A stretch of 64,000 bases of DNA from Allocatelliglobosispora scoriae (lineage in GTDB: Bacteria; Actinomycetota; Actinomycetes; Mycobacteriales; Micromonosporaceae): positions 434,001 through 498,000 of the forward strand of contig NZ_JACHMN010000002.1 in assembly GCF_014204945.1 (NCBI RefSeq), given 5' to 3'. This document shows, piece after piece, positions 50,301 through 58,694 of this stretch. The notes under the pieces were generated by a model, which saw only the letters and a program-made list of their open reading frames with translations, searched no databases and was not told the DNA's origin. Made by a program: the position numbers and the translations under genes. Each line of letters opens with the position of its first letter. Within the stretch, counting starts at the first letter, position 1.

Positions 50301-53300
50301 CACCACCAGCGAGTCCATCTCCGCCTGGTCCACCGGCACCGCGACCTACCTCACCACCCGCCGCTGGGCCTACGACGCCTACGGCCGGGTCACCGACACC
50401 TGGGACGCGCTGGGCAATCGGTCCACGACCGCCTACACCCCCGCCTCCGGAGCCCCGATCACCGCCATCACCACGACGAACGCGCTGATGCACCGCGAAA
50501 CAGCCACCAACGAACCCGCCTGGGGCCAGCCGCTGTCGACCACGGACGCCAACGGCAAACGCACCGACCTCGTCTACGATCCGCTCGGCCACCTCACCAA
50601 GGTGTGGCAGCCCGGGCGGACCAAGGACGTCGACCAGCCCAACTACCAGTTCGGCTACACCATCCGCAATGACGGCGCGACGGTCGTGACGACGAAGACC
50701 CTCAACCCCGCCGGGGCCTACGTGACCTCGTACAAGCTCTACGACGCACTGATGCGCGAACGGCAGACCCAGTCCCCCTCGCCGGTGGCGGGCGGCCGGA
50801 TCGTGGCCGACCGGTTCTACGACTCGCAGGGCCGGGTGTCGCTCACCTACAACCCCTACTACAACTCCTCGCCCCCCGGCCCCGACCTGGTCCGGCCGAT
50901 CAATGCCGGCCTCGTCCCGAGCCAGACGCGCACCGTCTTCGACGGCGTGGGCCGGGAGACTGCGACGATCTTCCAACCCGGCGGCACTGAAAAGTGGCGG
51001 GTCAGCACGACCTACGGCGGCGACCACATCGACCAGGTGCCGCCACTGGGCTCGTCGGCTACCTCGGTGCGCAAGGACATCCGGGGCAACGCGATCTCGC
51101 TGCGCCAGTACCACGGCAACACCGTCAGCGGCACCCCCGACGTGACCACCTACACCTACGGCCGTCAGGGGCTCCTGGAGAAGGTCGTCGACCCCGCCGG
51201 CAACACCTGGCGATCCACCTACGACCTGCGCGGCCGCGTGATCAGCACGAGCGATCCCGACACCGGCGTCAGCCAGCTGGCATACAACAACGCCGACCAG
51301 GTGACGCTGAGCACCGACGCCCGCCAAGTCAAGATCGCCTACAAGTACGACGCCCTCGGGCGGATCACCGCCACCCACGACAACTCCCTCACCGGCACCC
51401 AGCGCACCGGCTGGACCTACGACACCCTCGCCAAGGGCTACCCGACCGCCTCCACGCGGTACGACAGCGCCGGCAACGCCTACACCATCACCGCCACCGG
51501 GTACACCGACCGCTACCAGCCCACCGGGCAGACGGTCAGCATCCCCGCCGTCGAGGGCACGGCCCTCGCCCGCGACTACACCTTCGGACTCACCTACAAC
51601 ACCAACGGCAGCCTCAAGGAGACGTCGCTGCCCGCCGTCGGTGGCCTCGCCGCCGAGAAGCTGAAATACGGCTACGACGCGCTCGGGCTGCCCAGCACCC
51701 TGACCGCCACCTACGCGGGCGCCACCACCAGTTACGTCGCCTCCACCTCCTTCTCCGAGCTCGGCGACCTGCTGCAGATCAAGCGCAGCACGGGCACGGG
51801 CGGCTCGGTCTACCAGGACTTCACCTACGAGACCGACACCCGGCGACTGCACCAGAACACCGTGTCGCGGACCGCGGTCGCCCCGAACGTGGTCCGGGAC
51901 GTCACCTACACCTACGACAACAGCGGCAACCTCATCAAGGCCGTCGACGCACCACCGTCGACCGCCCCCGACACCCAGTGCTACAAGCAGGATTACCTGA
52001 GTCGGCTTGTCGAGGCGTGGACACCGGCGTCCGGCACCTGCGGCACACCGACCGCGGCGGGCCTCGGCGGCCCCGCACCCTACTGGCACAGCTTCACCTA
52101 TGACGTCACCGGCAACCGACGGACCCAGGTGGAGCACGCAATCACCGGCGACACCACCACCAGCTACACCCAACCCGCGGCCGGCGCCGGCCAACCGCAC
52201 ACGCTGACGTCGAGCACCACGGTCGGCCCCGGCGGCACCAGCAACCGGAACTACAGCTACGACCCCACCGGCAACACCCTCACCCGGCCCGGCACCACCA
52301 CCGGAACCCAGCAGAACCTGACCTGGGACGCCGAGGGCAAGCTCTCCTCCCTCACCGAAAGCGGCGCCAGCACCACCTACCTCTACGCCGCCAACGGCGA
52401 CCGACTCCTACGCCGCGACCCCACCACCGTGACCCTCTACCTGGGCTCGACGGAGCTGCGGCTCACCCGGACCACCGGCGCGCTCAGTGCTACCCGGTAC
52501 TACCAGCACGCCGGCCAGCCCACCGCCGTGCGTACCCCGGGGGCCGGCGTCTGCTGGCTGCTCGCCGACCCGCAGGGCACGGCGTCCATCGCGATCACCG
52601 CCTCGAACCAGCAGGCGCAGATCCGCCGCCAGGCACCCTTCGGCACGCCACGGGGCAGCCAGCCGCCCAGCTGGCCGGGCGAACGCGGGTTCGTCGGCGG
52701 CGACCAGGACCCCACGGGCCTGACCCACCTCGGCGCCCGCGAATACGACCCGGCGACCGGACGATTCATCAGCGCCGACCCGCTGCTGAACATCGGCGAC
52801 CCCCAGCAGATGCACGGCTACGCCTACGCCAACAACGATCCCGTCAACCGCAGCGACCCGTCCGGGCTGATGCTCAGCGGCGTCGACTGGGGCGACCTGT
52901 GGAACTCCACCAGCGACACCATCGTCGAATACGGCACGCTCGCGATCTGCGCAGGCGTGATCACCGGGACCCCGATCCTCGCGGTCTTCGTGGCCTCCAT
53001 TCCCATGATCTGTGGCGGCCTCGCGGGGGCCGCGGTCTACATGAACGAGGTCCTCCGCGGCGACCACGACTTCGACCTTCTGGAGCTGCTGCATGCCGTA
53101 CTCGTCGGCGCCGCGCTCGAGATGGGCGGCGAGCTGCTGGCCGACGCCCTGCATCTGCTCGCGAGTGCGATCAAGGCCATCGGTGGCGAGACCTTCGGCC
53201 GGGCTCTCGACAAAATCGTCAGTTTGCTCGAAGGCAAAGCCAGCGCGGCCGACCCGCCGAAGACACCGTCCGACCCTGCTCTCACCACCCCGGACCGGCC

Positions 53301-54159
53301 GACCGCACGCGGTCGCGGCGAGAACCCGATGCCCAAGGACCCGCCGAACACGGCGCCGGATAACGCCACGTCAACGGCGGGCGACAAGCCGTCGACGAAC
53401 GACACCCCCAGCACGGAGACCGATGCCGGCGGCTCTTCCAATCCGAGCTGCCTCAACAGTTTCGATCCGGCCACCCCGGTGCTGCTCGCCGACGGCAGCG
53501 TCAAGCCGATCGACGACATCGCGGTCGGCGACCAGGTGCTCGCCACCAACCCCGAGACCGGCGAGTCCCGGCCCCAGCCGGTGAGGCTGCTGCACGACAA
53601 CCTCGACACCGACCTGTCCGACGTCACGGTGGTCACTGCAACCGGGGTCGTCACGCTCCACACCACTCAGGCTCACCCGTTCTGGGACGACACCGACAGA
53701 TCCTGGGTGTACGCGGGCAGCCTGCGGCCGGGCCACCGGCTACGCACCCCGGACGGCGTCGTGACGGTGCACGAGGTGCTCAACCGTGCGGGTGCGGCAC
53801 GCATGCTCAACCTCACCGTCGCGAACCTGCACACATACTATGTGCTCGCGGGCAACACGCCGGTGCTGGTTCACAACTCTAACTGTTGGTCGACAACCAC
53901 GGAGAATGCTGGTGACCTCGCTGGCAAGTACACGCCGGGGCAGTCGACTCGGGATCCTGCTTCGCAGTGGTACCACGAGGAACTGAGCAACGAAGATCTC
54001 CTGAACTCGATTAACAATGCCGCGGAGGGAGACGGGATTGTTGTTTCGCGTAACGGGACAATTCTCGGCGGCCATCATCGCTGGGACGAGCTTATGGCAA
54101 GAATTGCGGACGGGCGCATTGACCCGAATGCACCAATTAACATCCAGATCTATGGCTGA
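47338..54159 (+). CDS. RHS/YD-repeat polymorphic toxin with pretoxin-HINT and C-terminal toxin tip
   Basis: 2273 residues from ATG 47338 with GGAGG seven bases upstream. Signal segment about 20-45. The RHS shell opens with WSYPLRVPPSAGGPAPSLGL and has many YD repeats such as YDLRGRVISTSDPDTG. The conserved RHS core, LTHLGAREYDPATGRFISAD, is near residue 1795. A hydrophobic segment (about 1860-1890) and a low-complexity linker follow, then a HINT domain from C2038 (CLNSFDPATPVLLADGSVKP) to VLVHN (N2180). The last 93 residues are the variable toxin tip, with VVSRNGTILGGHHRWDELMA, reminiscent of ParB-like nuclease folds. HINT probably releases the tip. The tip DNA is clearly less GC-biased than the body. 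Confidence 0.93.
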   Translation: MSENAGRRSLWRPAVMVRLSRFRSVAAVTAVTVLASVLVAPPFAKATAAFDPKPLQKVPSVPVTKVLARARTADPATAAAAVPRVAPRWPAPGTATVDLVPPTGVTTTGRSTAGPAVRAGALPVTVRALDDGTTETRTAAGAAPTTRVRVELLDRARTARTWKDSLLIRVSAAAAGTKALVRLSVRYTDFRTAYGADWASRLRLHTLPECALTRPGDADCQPVPLASTNNVGTGEVTADVLVPGATAATLAADTGALLGLTAGPSGPSGDYAATSLQASATWQAGGSSGDFNWSYPLRVPPSAGGPAPSLGLAYSSQSVDGRTDASNNQPSVVGEGFDLSVGGFIERRYKTCADDMGGTANNTVKTGDRCWGTDNASLSMAGHAGELIYNASEGVWHLRRDDGTRVEHLLGAANWADRGEYWKVTTVDGTQYFFGRNQLPGWTQGRPDQESTQYTPVFGNNTGEPCHLATFNTSWCRQVYRWNLDYVVDVHGNSMSLWYTKEFNSYARNANQHDPQPYVRAATLSRIDYGTRADAEFGVAPMRVEFGYADRCDADCATHDGTHWTDTPWDSECAGDPCTNGSPTFWTTRRLATITTRVWGGSAYRDVDRWSLRHTYPDPGDATRAGLWLAGLTRTGLVGGSASLPEITFGGVQLRNRVDTEDDQLPQMNWWRVRSIMNETGGEVTVDYSAPECVAGSHMPVSPESNTMRCGPVLGMFPGDPNKIDWFHKYLVTAVMQTDHTGGGVRTVAAYEYVGTPAWHHDDIDGLTPPDRVSWGQWRGYDRVRVRQGDPGEQTLAETLFYRGMDGDALPGGGVRNAQVSASEGAPVADSDAFAGMPRETIAYELPSMTVVGASISDAWQSAPTASRTVGDETVHSRLVRVSGTRKRLLLDGGRGFQRSSTSTTFGALGLPTALEDRGDDAVAGDERCTRYTYLTNPDAWLMVGVSRIQTLALRCDQSPTSAADVISDVRSSFDGRPWGIAPTLGDITTSESISAWSTGTATYLTTRRWAYDAYGRVTDTWDALGNRSTTAYTPASGAPITAITTTNALMHRETATNEPAWGQPLSTTDANGKRTDLVYDPLGHLTKVWQPGRTKDVDQPNYQFGYTIRNDGATVVTTKTLNPAGAYVTSYKLYDALMRERQTQSPSPVAGGRIVADRFYDSQGRVSLTYNPYYNSSPPGPDLVRPINAGLVPSQTRTVFDGVGRETATIFQPGGTEKWRVSTTYGGDHIDQVPPLGSSATSVRKDIRGNAISLRQYHGNTVSGTPDVTTYTYGRQGLLEKVVDPAGNTWRSTYDLRGRVISTSDPDTGVSQLAYNNADQVTLSTDARQVKIAYKYDALGRITATHDNSLTGTQRTGWTYDTLAKGYPTASTRYDSAGNAYTITATGYTDRYQPTGQTVSIPAVEGTALARDYTFGLTYNTNGSLKETSLPAVGGLAAEKLKYGYDALGLPSTLTATYAGATTSYVASTSFSELGDLLQIKRSTGTGGSVYQDFTYETDTRRLHQNTVSRTAVAPNVVRDVTYTYDNSGNLIKAVDAPPSTAPDTQCYKQDYLSRLVEAWTPASGTCGTPTAAGLGGPAPYWHSFTYDVTGNRRTQVEHAITGDTTTSYTQPAAGAGQPHTLTSSTTVGPGGTSNRNYSYDPTGNTLTRPGTTTGTQQNLTWDAEGKLSSLTESGASTTYLYAANGDRLLRRDPTTVTLYLGSTELRLTRTTGALSATRYYQHAGQPTAVRTPGAGVCWLLADPQGTASIAITASNQQAQIRRQAPFGTPRGSQPPSWPGERGFVGGDQDPTGLTHLGAREYDPATGRFISADPLLNIGDPQQMHGYAYANNDPVNRSDPSGLMLSGVDWGDLWNSTSDTIVEYGTLAICAGVITGTPILAVFVASIPMICGGLAGAAVYMNEVLRGDHDFDLLELLHAVLVGAALEMGGELLADALHLLASAIKAIGGETFGRALDKIVSLLEGKASAADPPKTPSDPALTTPDRPTARGRGENPMPKDPPNTAPDNATSTAGDKPSTNDTPSTETDAGGSSNPSCLNSFDPATPVLLADGSVKPIDDIAVGDQVLATNPETGESRPQPVRLLHDNLDTDLSDVTVVTATGVVTLHTTQAHPFWDDTDRSWVYAGSLRPGHRLRTPDGVVTVHEVLNRAGAARMLNLTVANLHTYYVLAGNTPVLVHNSNCWSTTTENAGDLAGKYTPGQSTRDPASQWYHEELSNEDLLNSINNAAEGDGIVVSRNGTILGGHHRWDELMARIADGRIDPNAPINIQIYG

Positions 54160-54171
54160 GAGTTAGGTCCA

Positions 54172-54561
54172 ATGCCTACAATTCACTCGGATGATCCGGA
54201 CTACCGTGTCAGTCAGATCAGTTTCGACACACTGCTTGAGATTCAGTCGGAGGCTGAGGAGCGAGGTCTGGCGACCCGGTGGACTTCGGTCGATGCACTC
54301 CGCAGCCAGGTCAAGGATGAAGTCGCCTTCATCCAGTCGCTGATGCGCGAAGAACGGGCAGGGTCCGTGCGGGCCTATCGATGCCTTCTGTTGTTCTCGA
54401 CCATCAACGACACTGGCGCTGGCGGAATCACTACAATCGATCTTGATACGGCGAGATTCGAATCGCTCGAACGGCTCGATAGAGATCCGGATGTCCGGAA
54501 CGCGCTTACTCGGATGTTCTCCCTAGCACTTGGTGGAGTCTCCCCTATCTCGAAGAGTTAA
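54172..54561 (+). CDS. Probable immunity protein to the RHS toxin
   Basis: 129 residues, starting 12 bases after the toxin stop, the usual position of the cognate immunity gene. It is acidic and soluble: FDTLLEIQSEAEERGLATRW, SQVKDEVAFIQSLMREERAG, YRCLLLFSTINDTGAGGITT, and a C-terminal helix ALTRMFSLALGG. No signal peptide or known domain. Codon choice matches the toxin tip and not the flanking genome (frequent A/T in third position), which suggests that tip and immunity gene arrived together. The immunity function is inferred from position and composition. Confidence 0.8.
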   Translation: MPTIHSDDPDYRVSQISFDTLLEIQSEAEERGLATRWTSVDALRSQVKDEVAFIQSLMREERAGSVRAYRCLLLFSTINDTGAGGITTIDLDTARFESLERLDRDPDVRNALTRMFSLALGGVSPISKS

Positions 54562-54599
54562 GGAAACCGAGTGAAGATCCCGCGCGATCCCGGCATTGG

Positions 54600-54935
54600 C
54601 CCGGATGGATCTTGCTCAAGAGCTATATCAAGGGAACTGTCGCAGAAGAGTGTTGACGTCATTCCTGGATAGTGCAGCGCCACCACGCCGAGCCCCAGCA
54701 CGAGCAGGACGACATAAGCCGCCGATCCGGCCACGACCGCGGTACGGCTGCGCCGCTGCGAGGTGATGATCACCTCGCAGCGGCGCGCTCGGCGGCAGTG
54801 CGCCGACCAGCGCGGGGAGAACTTCGCGGCCCATGCCGAGCAGCTCGGCCGCCTCCTCGATGGATATGTCCAGGTAGAAGCGCAGCACCAGCACTGCGTG
54901 TAGTCGCTCAATGCACTCCCGTGAGTGAAGGATTT
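54600..54935 (-). pseudogene. Remnant of an ECF sigma factor and a membrane (anti-sigma-like) protein
   Basis: In one minus-strand frame, LHAVLVLRFYLDISIEEAAE followed by LLGMG is the end of a sigma-70 region 4. After a frame change, EVIITSQRRSRTAVVAGSAA followed by YVVLLVLGLGVVAL is the start and membrane segment of another protein. Neither has a start or a complete domain. The switch occurs at a perfect 18-bp inverted repeat (54750-54786), so a small inversion or duplication may have destroyed a sigma/anti-sigma pair. Confidence 0.65.
54750..54786. repeat. Perfect 18-bp inverted repeat at the sigma-remnant junction
   Basis: Arms 54750-54767 and 54769-54786 are fully complementary with a single central base. 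It lies exactly where the reading frame of the sigma-factor fragment changes. It does not share a core with families A, B or C. Confidence 0.9.
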
Positions 54936-55045
54936 CTTCCTTGACCCGACTAGCGTTCGGTTGATATTTTCATACGCGCATTGATCGATGCTTGTTAATA
55001 GCGGGTTACATCCGAGGCTGCCACCGCAGCTCCCCGAGGAGAACC

Positions 55046-56491
55046 ATGCGACGACTCCTGCCATCCCTCTGCGCTGCCACGCTGCTCGCCACCTGCGTGA
55101 TCGCCCTCACCGCCGCCCCCGCGAGCGCCGCCTGCACCAGCATCCCGTCCACTCACGACCCCGCCGTCATCGTCATGGTCCAGCGGGTCGCCCGCAATCT
55201 CAATGCCAACGACAAGGTGCTGCTCGCCGGGTTCGAGGCCGGGTGGGTCGAGTCCCACATGAACAACCTGCCCTGCGGCGACAAGTCGTCCCTCGGCGTC
55301 TTCCAGCAGCGCTGGGACTACGGCTGGGGCACCCCCGAGCAGATCATGGACCCCGTCTACGCCTCGACGCAGTTCTACTCCCGCGCGATCGTCTGCGACC
55401 GCAACAATCCCGGCTACTCCGCCGGCCAGGTCGCGCAGTGCGTGCAGCGCTCCGGCTTCCCCGACCGCTACGACCAGGTCGCCGCGAAGGCGCGCAGCCT
55501 GATGGCGGAGGCGAAGCGGGTCACCGAGATCACCGCAGGCACCCCCACCGATGTCAACGGCGACCACCGCGACGACGCGATCACCTTCACCCAGGGGACG
55601 CTCGCCGACGTCTACGTCGCGCCCTCCACTGGCAGCGGATTCGCCGGGACCTCGGTGAAGTGGCAGGAGTTCTTCTCCATCGGCGGCGAGACGGCCCTCA
55701 CCGGCGATGTCAACGGCGACGGCCGCGACGACGCGATCACCTTCACCCACGGCTCGGCCAACAGCCCCGGCAGCGCCGATGTCTACGTCGCCCTCTCCAC
55801 CGGTACCGGCTTCACCGGCAGCGCCAAGTGGCACGACTGGTTCGCCCCCGGCGCGGAGATCGCCGCGGTCGGCGACGTCAACGGCGATGGCCGCGACGAC
55901 ATCATCACCTTCACCCATGACGGCCGCGGTGATGTCTACGTGGCGCTCTCCACCGGCTCCTCCTTCGGCGCGGGCGTGAAGTGGCACGAGTATTTCGCCA
56001 TCGCGGGCGAGTACCCGGCCGTGGTCGATGTCAACGGCGACGGCAGGGCCGACCTGGTCACCTTCACCCAGGGACCGGCGAGCGCGGCGGACGTGATCGT
56101 CGCCCTCTCGACCGGGTCGTCGTTCGGCGCGAGCCAGAAATGGCACGACCTCTTCGCGGTCGGCGCCGAACTGCCCCGGGTCGGCGACGTCAACGGCGAC
56201 GGCAGGGCCGACATCGTGACCTTCACCTGCAACGCCGACGCCGATGTCTACGTCGCGCTTTCCACCGGTTCCGGGTTCGCGGGCACCACCGTGAAGTGGA
56301 ACGACTTCTTCTGCCTCGCCGGGGAGTTCCCCTACCTCGGCGACGCCGACGGCGACGGCAAGGACGACCTCCTCGTCTTCACCAAGGGCGCCACGAACGA
56401 CGTCTTCGTGGGCCTCTCCACCGGCACCGGGTTCCTCGGCGGCGCCAAGTGGCACGACTTCTTCGGCCTGACCGGCGAGACCACGCTGTGA
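55046..56491 (+). CDS. Secreted lysozyme-like protein with VCBS repeats (PG hydrolase 1)
   Basis: 481 residues from ATG 55046, with CGAGGAG upstream. Signal peptide to PASAA. A lysozyme-like domain (about 25-150): [20 protein letters not shown] with the candidate catalytic Glu, [20 protein letters not shown], and [20 protein letters not shown]. This domain is found in many actinobacterial secreted proteins and should cut or bind the glycan strands of peptidoglycan. The rest (about 165-481) is seven VCBS/FG-GAP-like repeats with DVNGDGRDD calcium loops. First of three neighbouring genes that end in the same repeat module. Confidence 0.88.
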   Translation: MRRLLPSLCAATLLATCVIALTAAPASAACTSIPSTHDPAVIVMVQRVARNLNANDKVLLAGFEAGWVESHMNNLPCGDKSSLGVFQQRWDYGWGTPEQIMDPVYASTQFYSRAIVCDRNNPGYSAGQVAQCVQRSGFPDRYDQVAAKARSLMAEAKRVTEITAGTPTDVNGDHRDDAITFTQGTLADVYVAPSTGSGFAGTSVKWQEFFSIGGETALTGDVNGDGRDDAITFTHGSANSPGSADVYVALSTGTGFTGSAKWHDWFAPGAEIAAVGDVNGDGRDDIITFTHDGRGDVYVALSTGSSFGAGVKWHEYFAIAGEYPAVVDVNGDGRADLVTFTQGPASAADVIVALSTGSSFGASQKWHDLFAVGAELPRVGDVNGDGRADIVTFTCNADADVYVALSTGSGFAGTTVKWNDFFCLAGEFPYLGDADGDGKDDLLVFTKGATNDVFVGLSTGTGFLGGAKWHDFFGLTGETTL

Positions 56492-56523
56492 CCCCCAGCC
56501 CGCGACCCCGCAGGAGCACCCCC

Positions 56524-58611
56524 ATGAGATCCCGCGCCCCGATCGCCGCCGCGCTGCTCACCGCAGCGCTCACGCTCGCGTCCGCGCCCGCCGCCGCGCA
56601 CGCTCCGACGAACACCCTCGGCCGCGCCTTCGCCGAAGCATCAGCCGGGTACGCCGTCCCGCAGCCCCTGCTGATCGCCCTCGCCTACGCCGAGACGCAC
56701 CTCGACCAGCACCCCGGACAGCCGAGCCAGGACAACGGCTTCGGTGTGATGCACCTGGTCAGCAACCCGACGAGCCACACGCTCGAGCAGGCGGCGAAGC
56801 TGACCGGCCAATCCCCTGCCGCGCTGAAGGCCAGCGCAGCGGAGAACGTGCGCGGCGGGGCGGCGGTGCTCTCGGCGTACGCGGACGAGGTGTTGACACG
56901 CGCGGACCGCACGCGCCTCTCGGCCTGGTATCCGGTGGTGGCGCGCTACAGCGGCGCGAGCGACGACGCGACCGCGCGCCTCTACGCCGACCACGTCTAC
57001 GAGCTGCTCGGGCAGGGTGTCCGGGCGACCGCGAGCACCGGCGACCTGATCACCGTGGCGCCGCAGCGGGTCCGCCCGGAGCTGGGCCGCTACGCGACGG
57101 TCGCCCCGGCCGGCGCGCCCTCCACCGGCATCGCGCCCGCCCCCGGGGCGGCGCTGGCGGCGGTCCCCGAGTACGGCCCGACCCGATGGGTCGCGGCGAG
57201 CACCGCCAACTACGGCGCGGGCCGCTCGTCGGGGATCACCACCGTCGTCATCCACGTGACCCAGGGGTCCTACGCGGGCACGGTGAGCTGGTTCCAGAAC
57301 CCGTCGGCGGGCGTGAGCGCGCACTATGTGGTGAAGTCGAGCAACGGTGAGATCACGCAGATGGTGCGGGAGGGTGACACCGCCTACCACGCTCGGTCGG
57401 CGAACGCCTACGGCGTCGGGATCGAGCACGAGGGCTTCGTCGCCGACCCGTCCTGGTTCACCGACGCGATGTACCGCTCCTCGGCGGCACTGACCCGCTA
57501 CCTGTGCGACAAGTACGGCATCCCGAAGAGCCGCACCGGCATCAAGGGGCACAACGAGATTCCCGGCAACGACCACACCGACCCGGGCCCCAACTGGAAC
57601 TGGAACTACTACATCTCGCTGGTCAACGCCGGTGGCGGCGGCGGTACGAAGTACTACGGCGGGTCGCCGACCGACTTCACCGGTGACGGCAGGGACGACA
57701 TCGTGTCGTTCACCCACGGCACCCTCGCCGACGTGTACGTCGCAGCCTCGACCGGCGCCGGGTTCGCGGGCACCTCGGTGAAGTGGAACGACTTCTTCGC
57801 CCTCACCGGCGAGACGCCGCTCACCGGCGACTTCAACGGCGACGGCAAGGACGACATCGTCGCCTTCACCCACGGCACCACCGGCACCGCCGCCGGTGAC
57901 GTCTACGTCGGGTTGTCGACGGGCACCGGATTCCTCGGCGGTGCGAAGTGGCACGACTGGTTCGCGCCCGGCAACGAGATCCCGGTCGTCGGCGACTTCA
58001 ACGGCGACGGCAAGGACGACATCGCCACCTTCACCCACGACACCGCCGGAGATGTCTACGTCGCGCTCTCCACCGGGTCGTCGTTCGGTGCCGGGATCAA
58101 GTGGCACGAGTTCTTCGCCCCGGCCGGAGAGTTCCCGGCCGCCGGGGATGTCAACGGCGACGGCAAGGACGACATCATCACCTTCACCCAGGGCCCGGCG
58201 ACGGCGTCCGACGTGATCGTGGGCCTGTCCAACGGGTCGTCGTTCGGGCCCGGCCTCAAGTGGCACGACCTCTTCGCCGTCGGCGCCGAGCAGCCCCGCG
58301 TCGGCGATGTCAACGGCGACGGCAAGGACGACATCGTCACCTTCACCTGCAACGCCGACGCCGACGTCTACGCCGCGGTCTCCAACGGCAACGGCTTCGT
58401 CGGGACGACGGTGAAGTGGAACGACTTCTTCTGCACCGCGGGCGAGTTCCCCTACCTCGCCGATGTCAACGGCGATGGCAAGGACGACATCGTCGTCTTC
58501 ACCAAGGCCGCCACGAACGACGTCTACGTCGGTCTCTCCACCGGCACCGGGTTCCTCGGCGGCGCCAAGTGGCACGACTTCTTCGGCCTCAACGGCGAGA
58601 CGACTCTGTAA
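56524..58611 (+). CDS. Secreted N-acetylmuramoyl-L-alanine amidase with lysozyme-like and VCBS domains (PG hydrolase 2)
   Basis: 695 residues from ATG 56524, CAGGAG eight bases upstream. Signal peptide to APAAAHA. An SLT/lysozyme-like domain occupies about 35-165 (QPLLIALAYAETHLDQHPGQ with a candidate Glu). The amidase_2/PGRP domain is about 225-375: TTVVIHVTQGSYAGTVSW with the first Zn His, AHYVVKSSNGEITQMVREGD, GVGIEHEGF, and GHNEIPGNDHTDPGPNW with the remaining Zn-binding His and the acidic catalytic region. The C-terminal third is the VCBS array. It should cleave the MurNAc to L-Ala bond, and possibly glycan strands too. Confidence 0.93.
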   Translation: MRSRAPIAAALLTAALTLASAPAAAHAPTNTLGRAFAEASAGYAVPQPLLIALAYAETHLDQHPGQPSQDNGFGVMHLVSNPTSHTLEQAAKLTGQSPAALKASAAENVRGGAAVLSAYADEVLTRADRTRLSAWYPVVARYSGASDDATARLYADHVYELLGQGVRATASTGDLITVAPQRVRPELGRYATVAPAGAPSTGIAPAPGAALAAVPEYGPTRWVAASTANYGAGRSSGITTVVIHVTQGSYAGTVSWFQNPSAGVSAHYVVKSSNGEITQMVREGDTAYHARSANAYGVGIEHEGFVADPSWFTDAMYRSSAALTRYLCDKYGIPKSRTGIKGHNEIPGNDHTDPGPNWNWNYYISLVNAGGGGGTKYYGGSPTDFTGDGRDDIVSFTHGTLADVYVAASTGAGFAGTSVKWNDFFALTGETPLTGDFNGDGKDDIVAFTHGTTGTAAGDVYVGLSTGTGFLGGAKWHDWFAPGNEIPVVGDFNGDGKDDIATFTHDTAGDVYVALSTGSSFGAGIKWHEFFAPAGEFPAAGDVNGDGKDDIITFTQGPATASDVIVGLSNGSSFGPGLKWHDLFAVGAEQPRVGDVNGDGKDDIVTFTCNADADVYAAVSNGNGFVGTTVKWNDFFCTAGEFPYLADVNGDGKDDIVVFTKAATNDVYVGLSTGTGFLGGAKWHDFFGLNGETTL

Positions 58612-58629
58612 GGCGCCAGCGCCGAAGCC

Positions 58630-58664
58630 CCGGGCCGCGAGGTTGCCCCTGCCTCGCGGCCCGG
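58630..58664 (+). terminator. Hairpin between PG hydrolase genes 2 and 3
   Basis: A perfect 13-bp GC stem (58630-58642 with 58652-58664) starts 19 bases after the stop of the amidase gene and 30 bases ahead of the next start codon; it may terminate or attenuate readthrough. Confidence 0.7.
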
Positions 58665-58694
58665 CTCCCATTCCTCCCCGCAAAGGACTCCTCA

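Larger units (their letters stand above)
54562..55045. other. Spacer with sigma-factor debris and promoter of the first VCBS gene
   Basis: 484 bases between the immunity gene and the next signal-peptide gene. The first 400 hold the degraded sigma-factor and membrane-protein pieces described separately. TTGACC (54941-54946) and TATTTT (54965-54970), 18 bases apart, could be the promoter of the gene starting at 55046. The stretch is AT-richer than its surroundings. Confidence 0.7.

Noticed and set aside
48139-52200. A 1353-codon minus-strand open frame opposite the RHS gene
   Set aside because: Same artefact of high third-codon GC; the RHS repeats on the plus strand are unmistakable and the antisense product is low-complexity.
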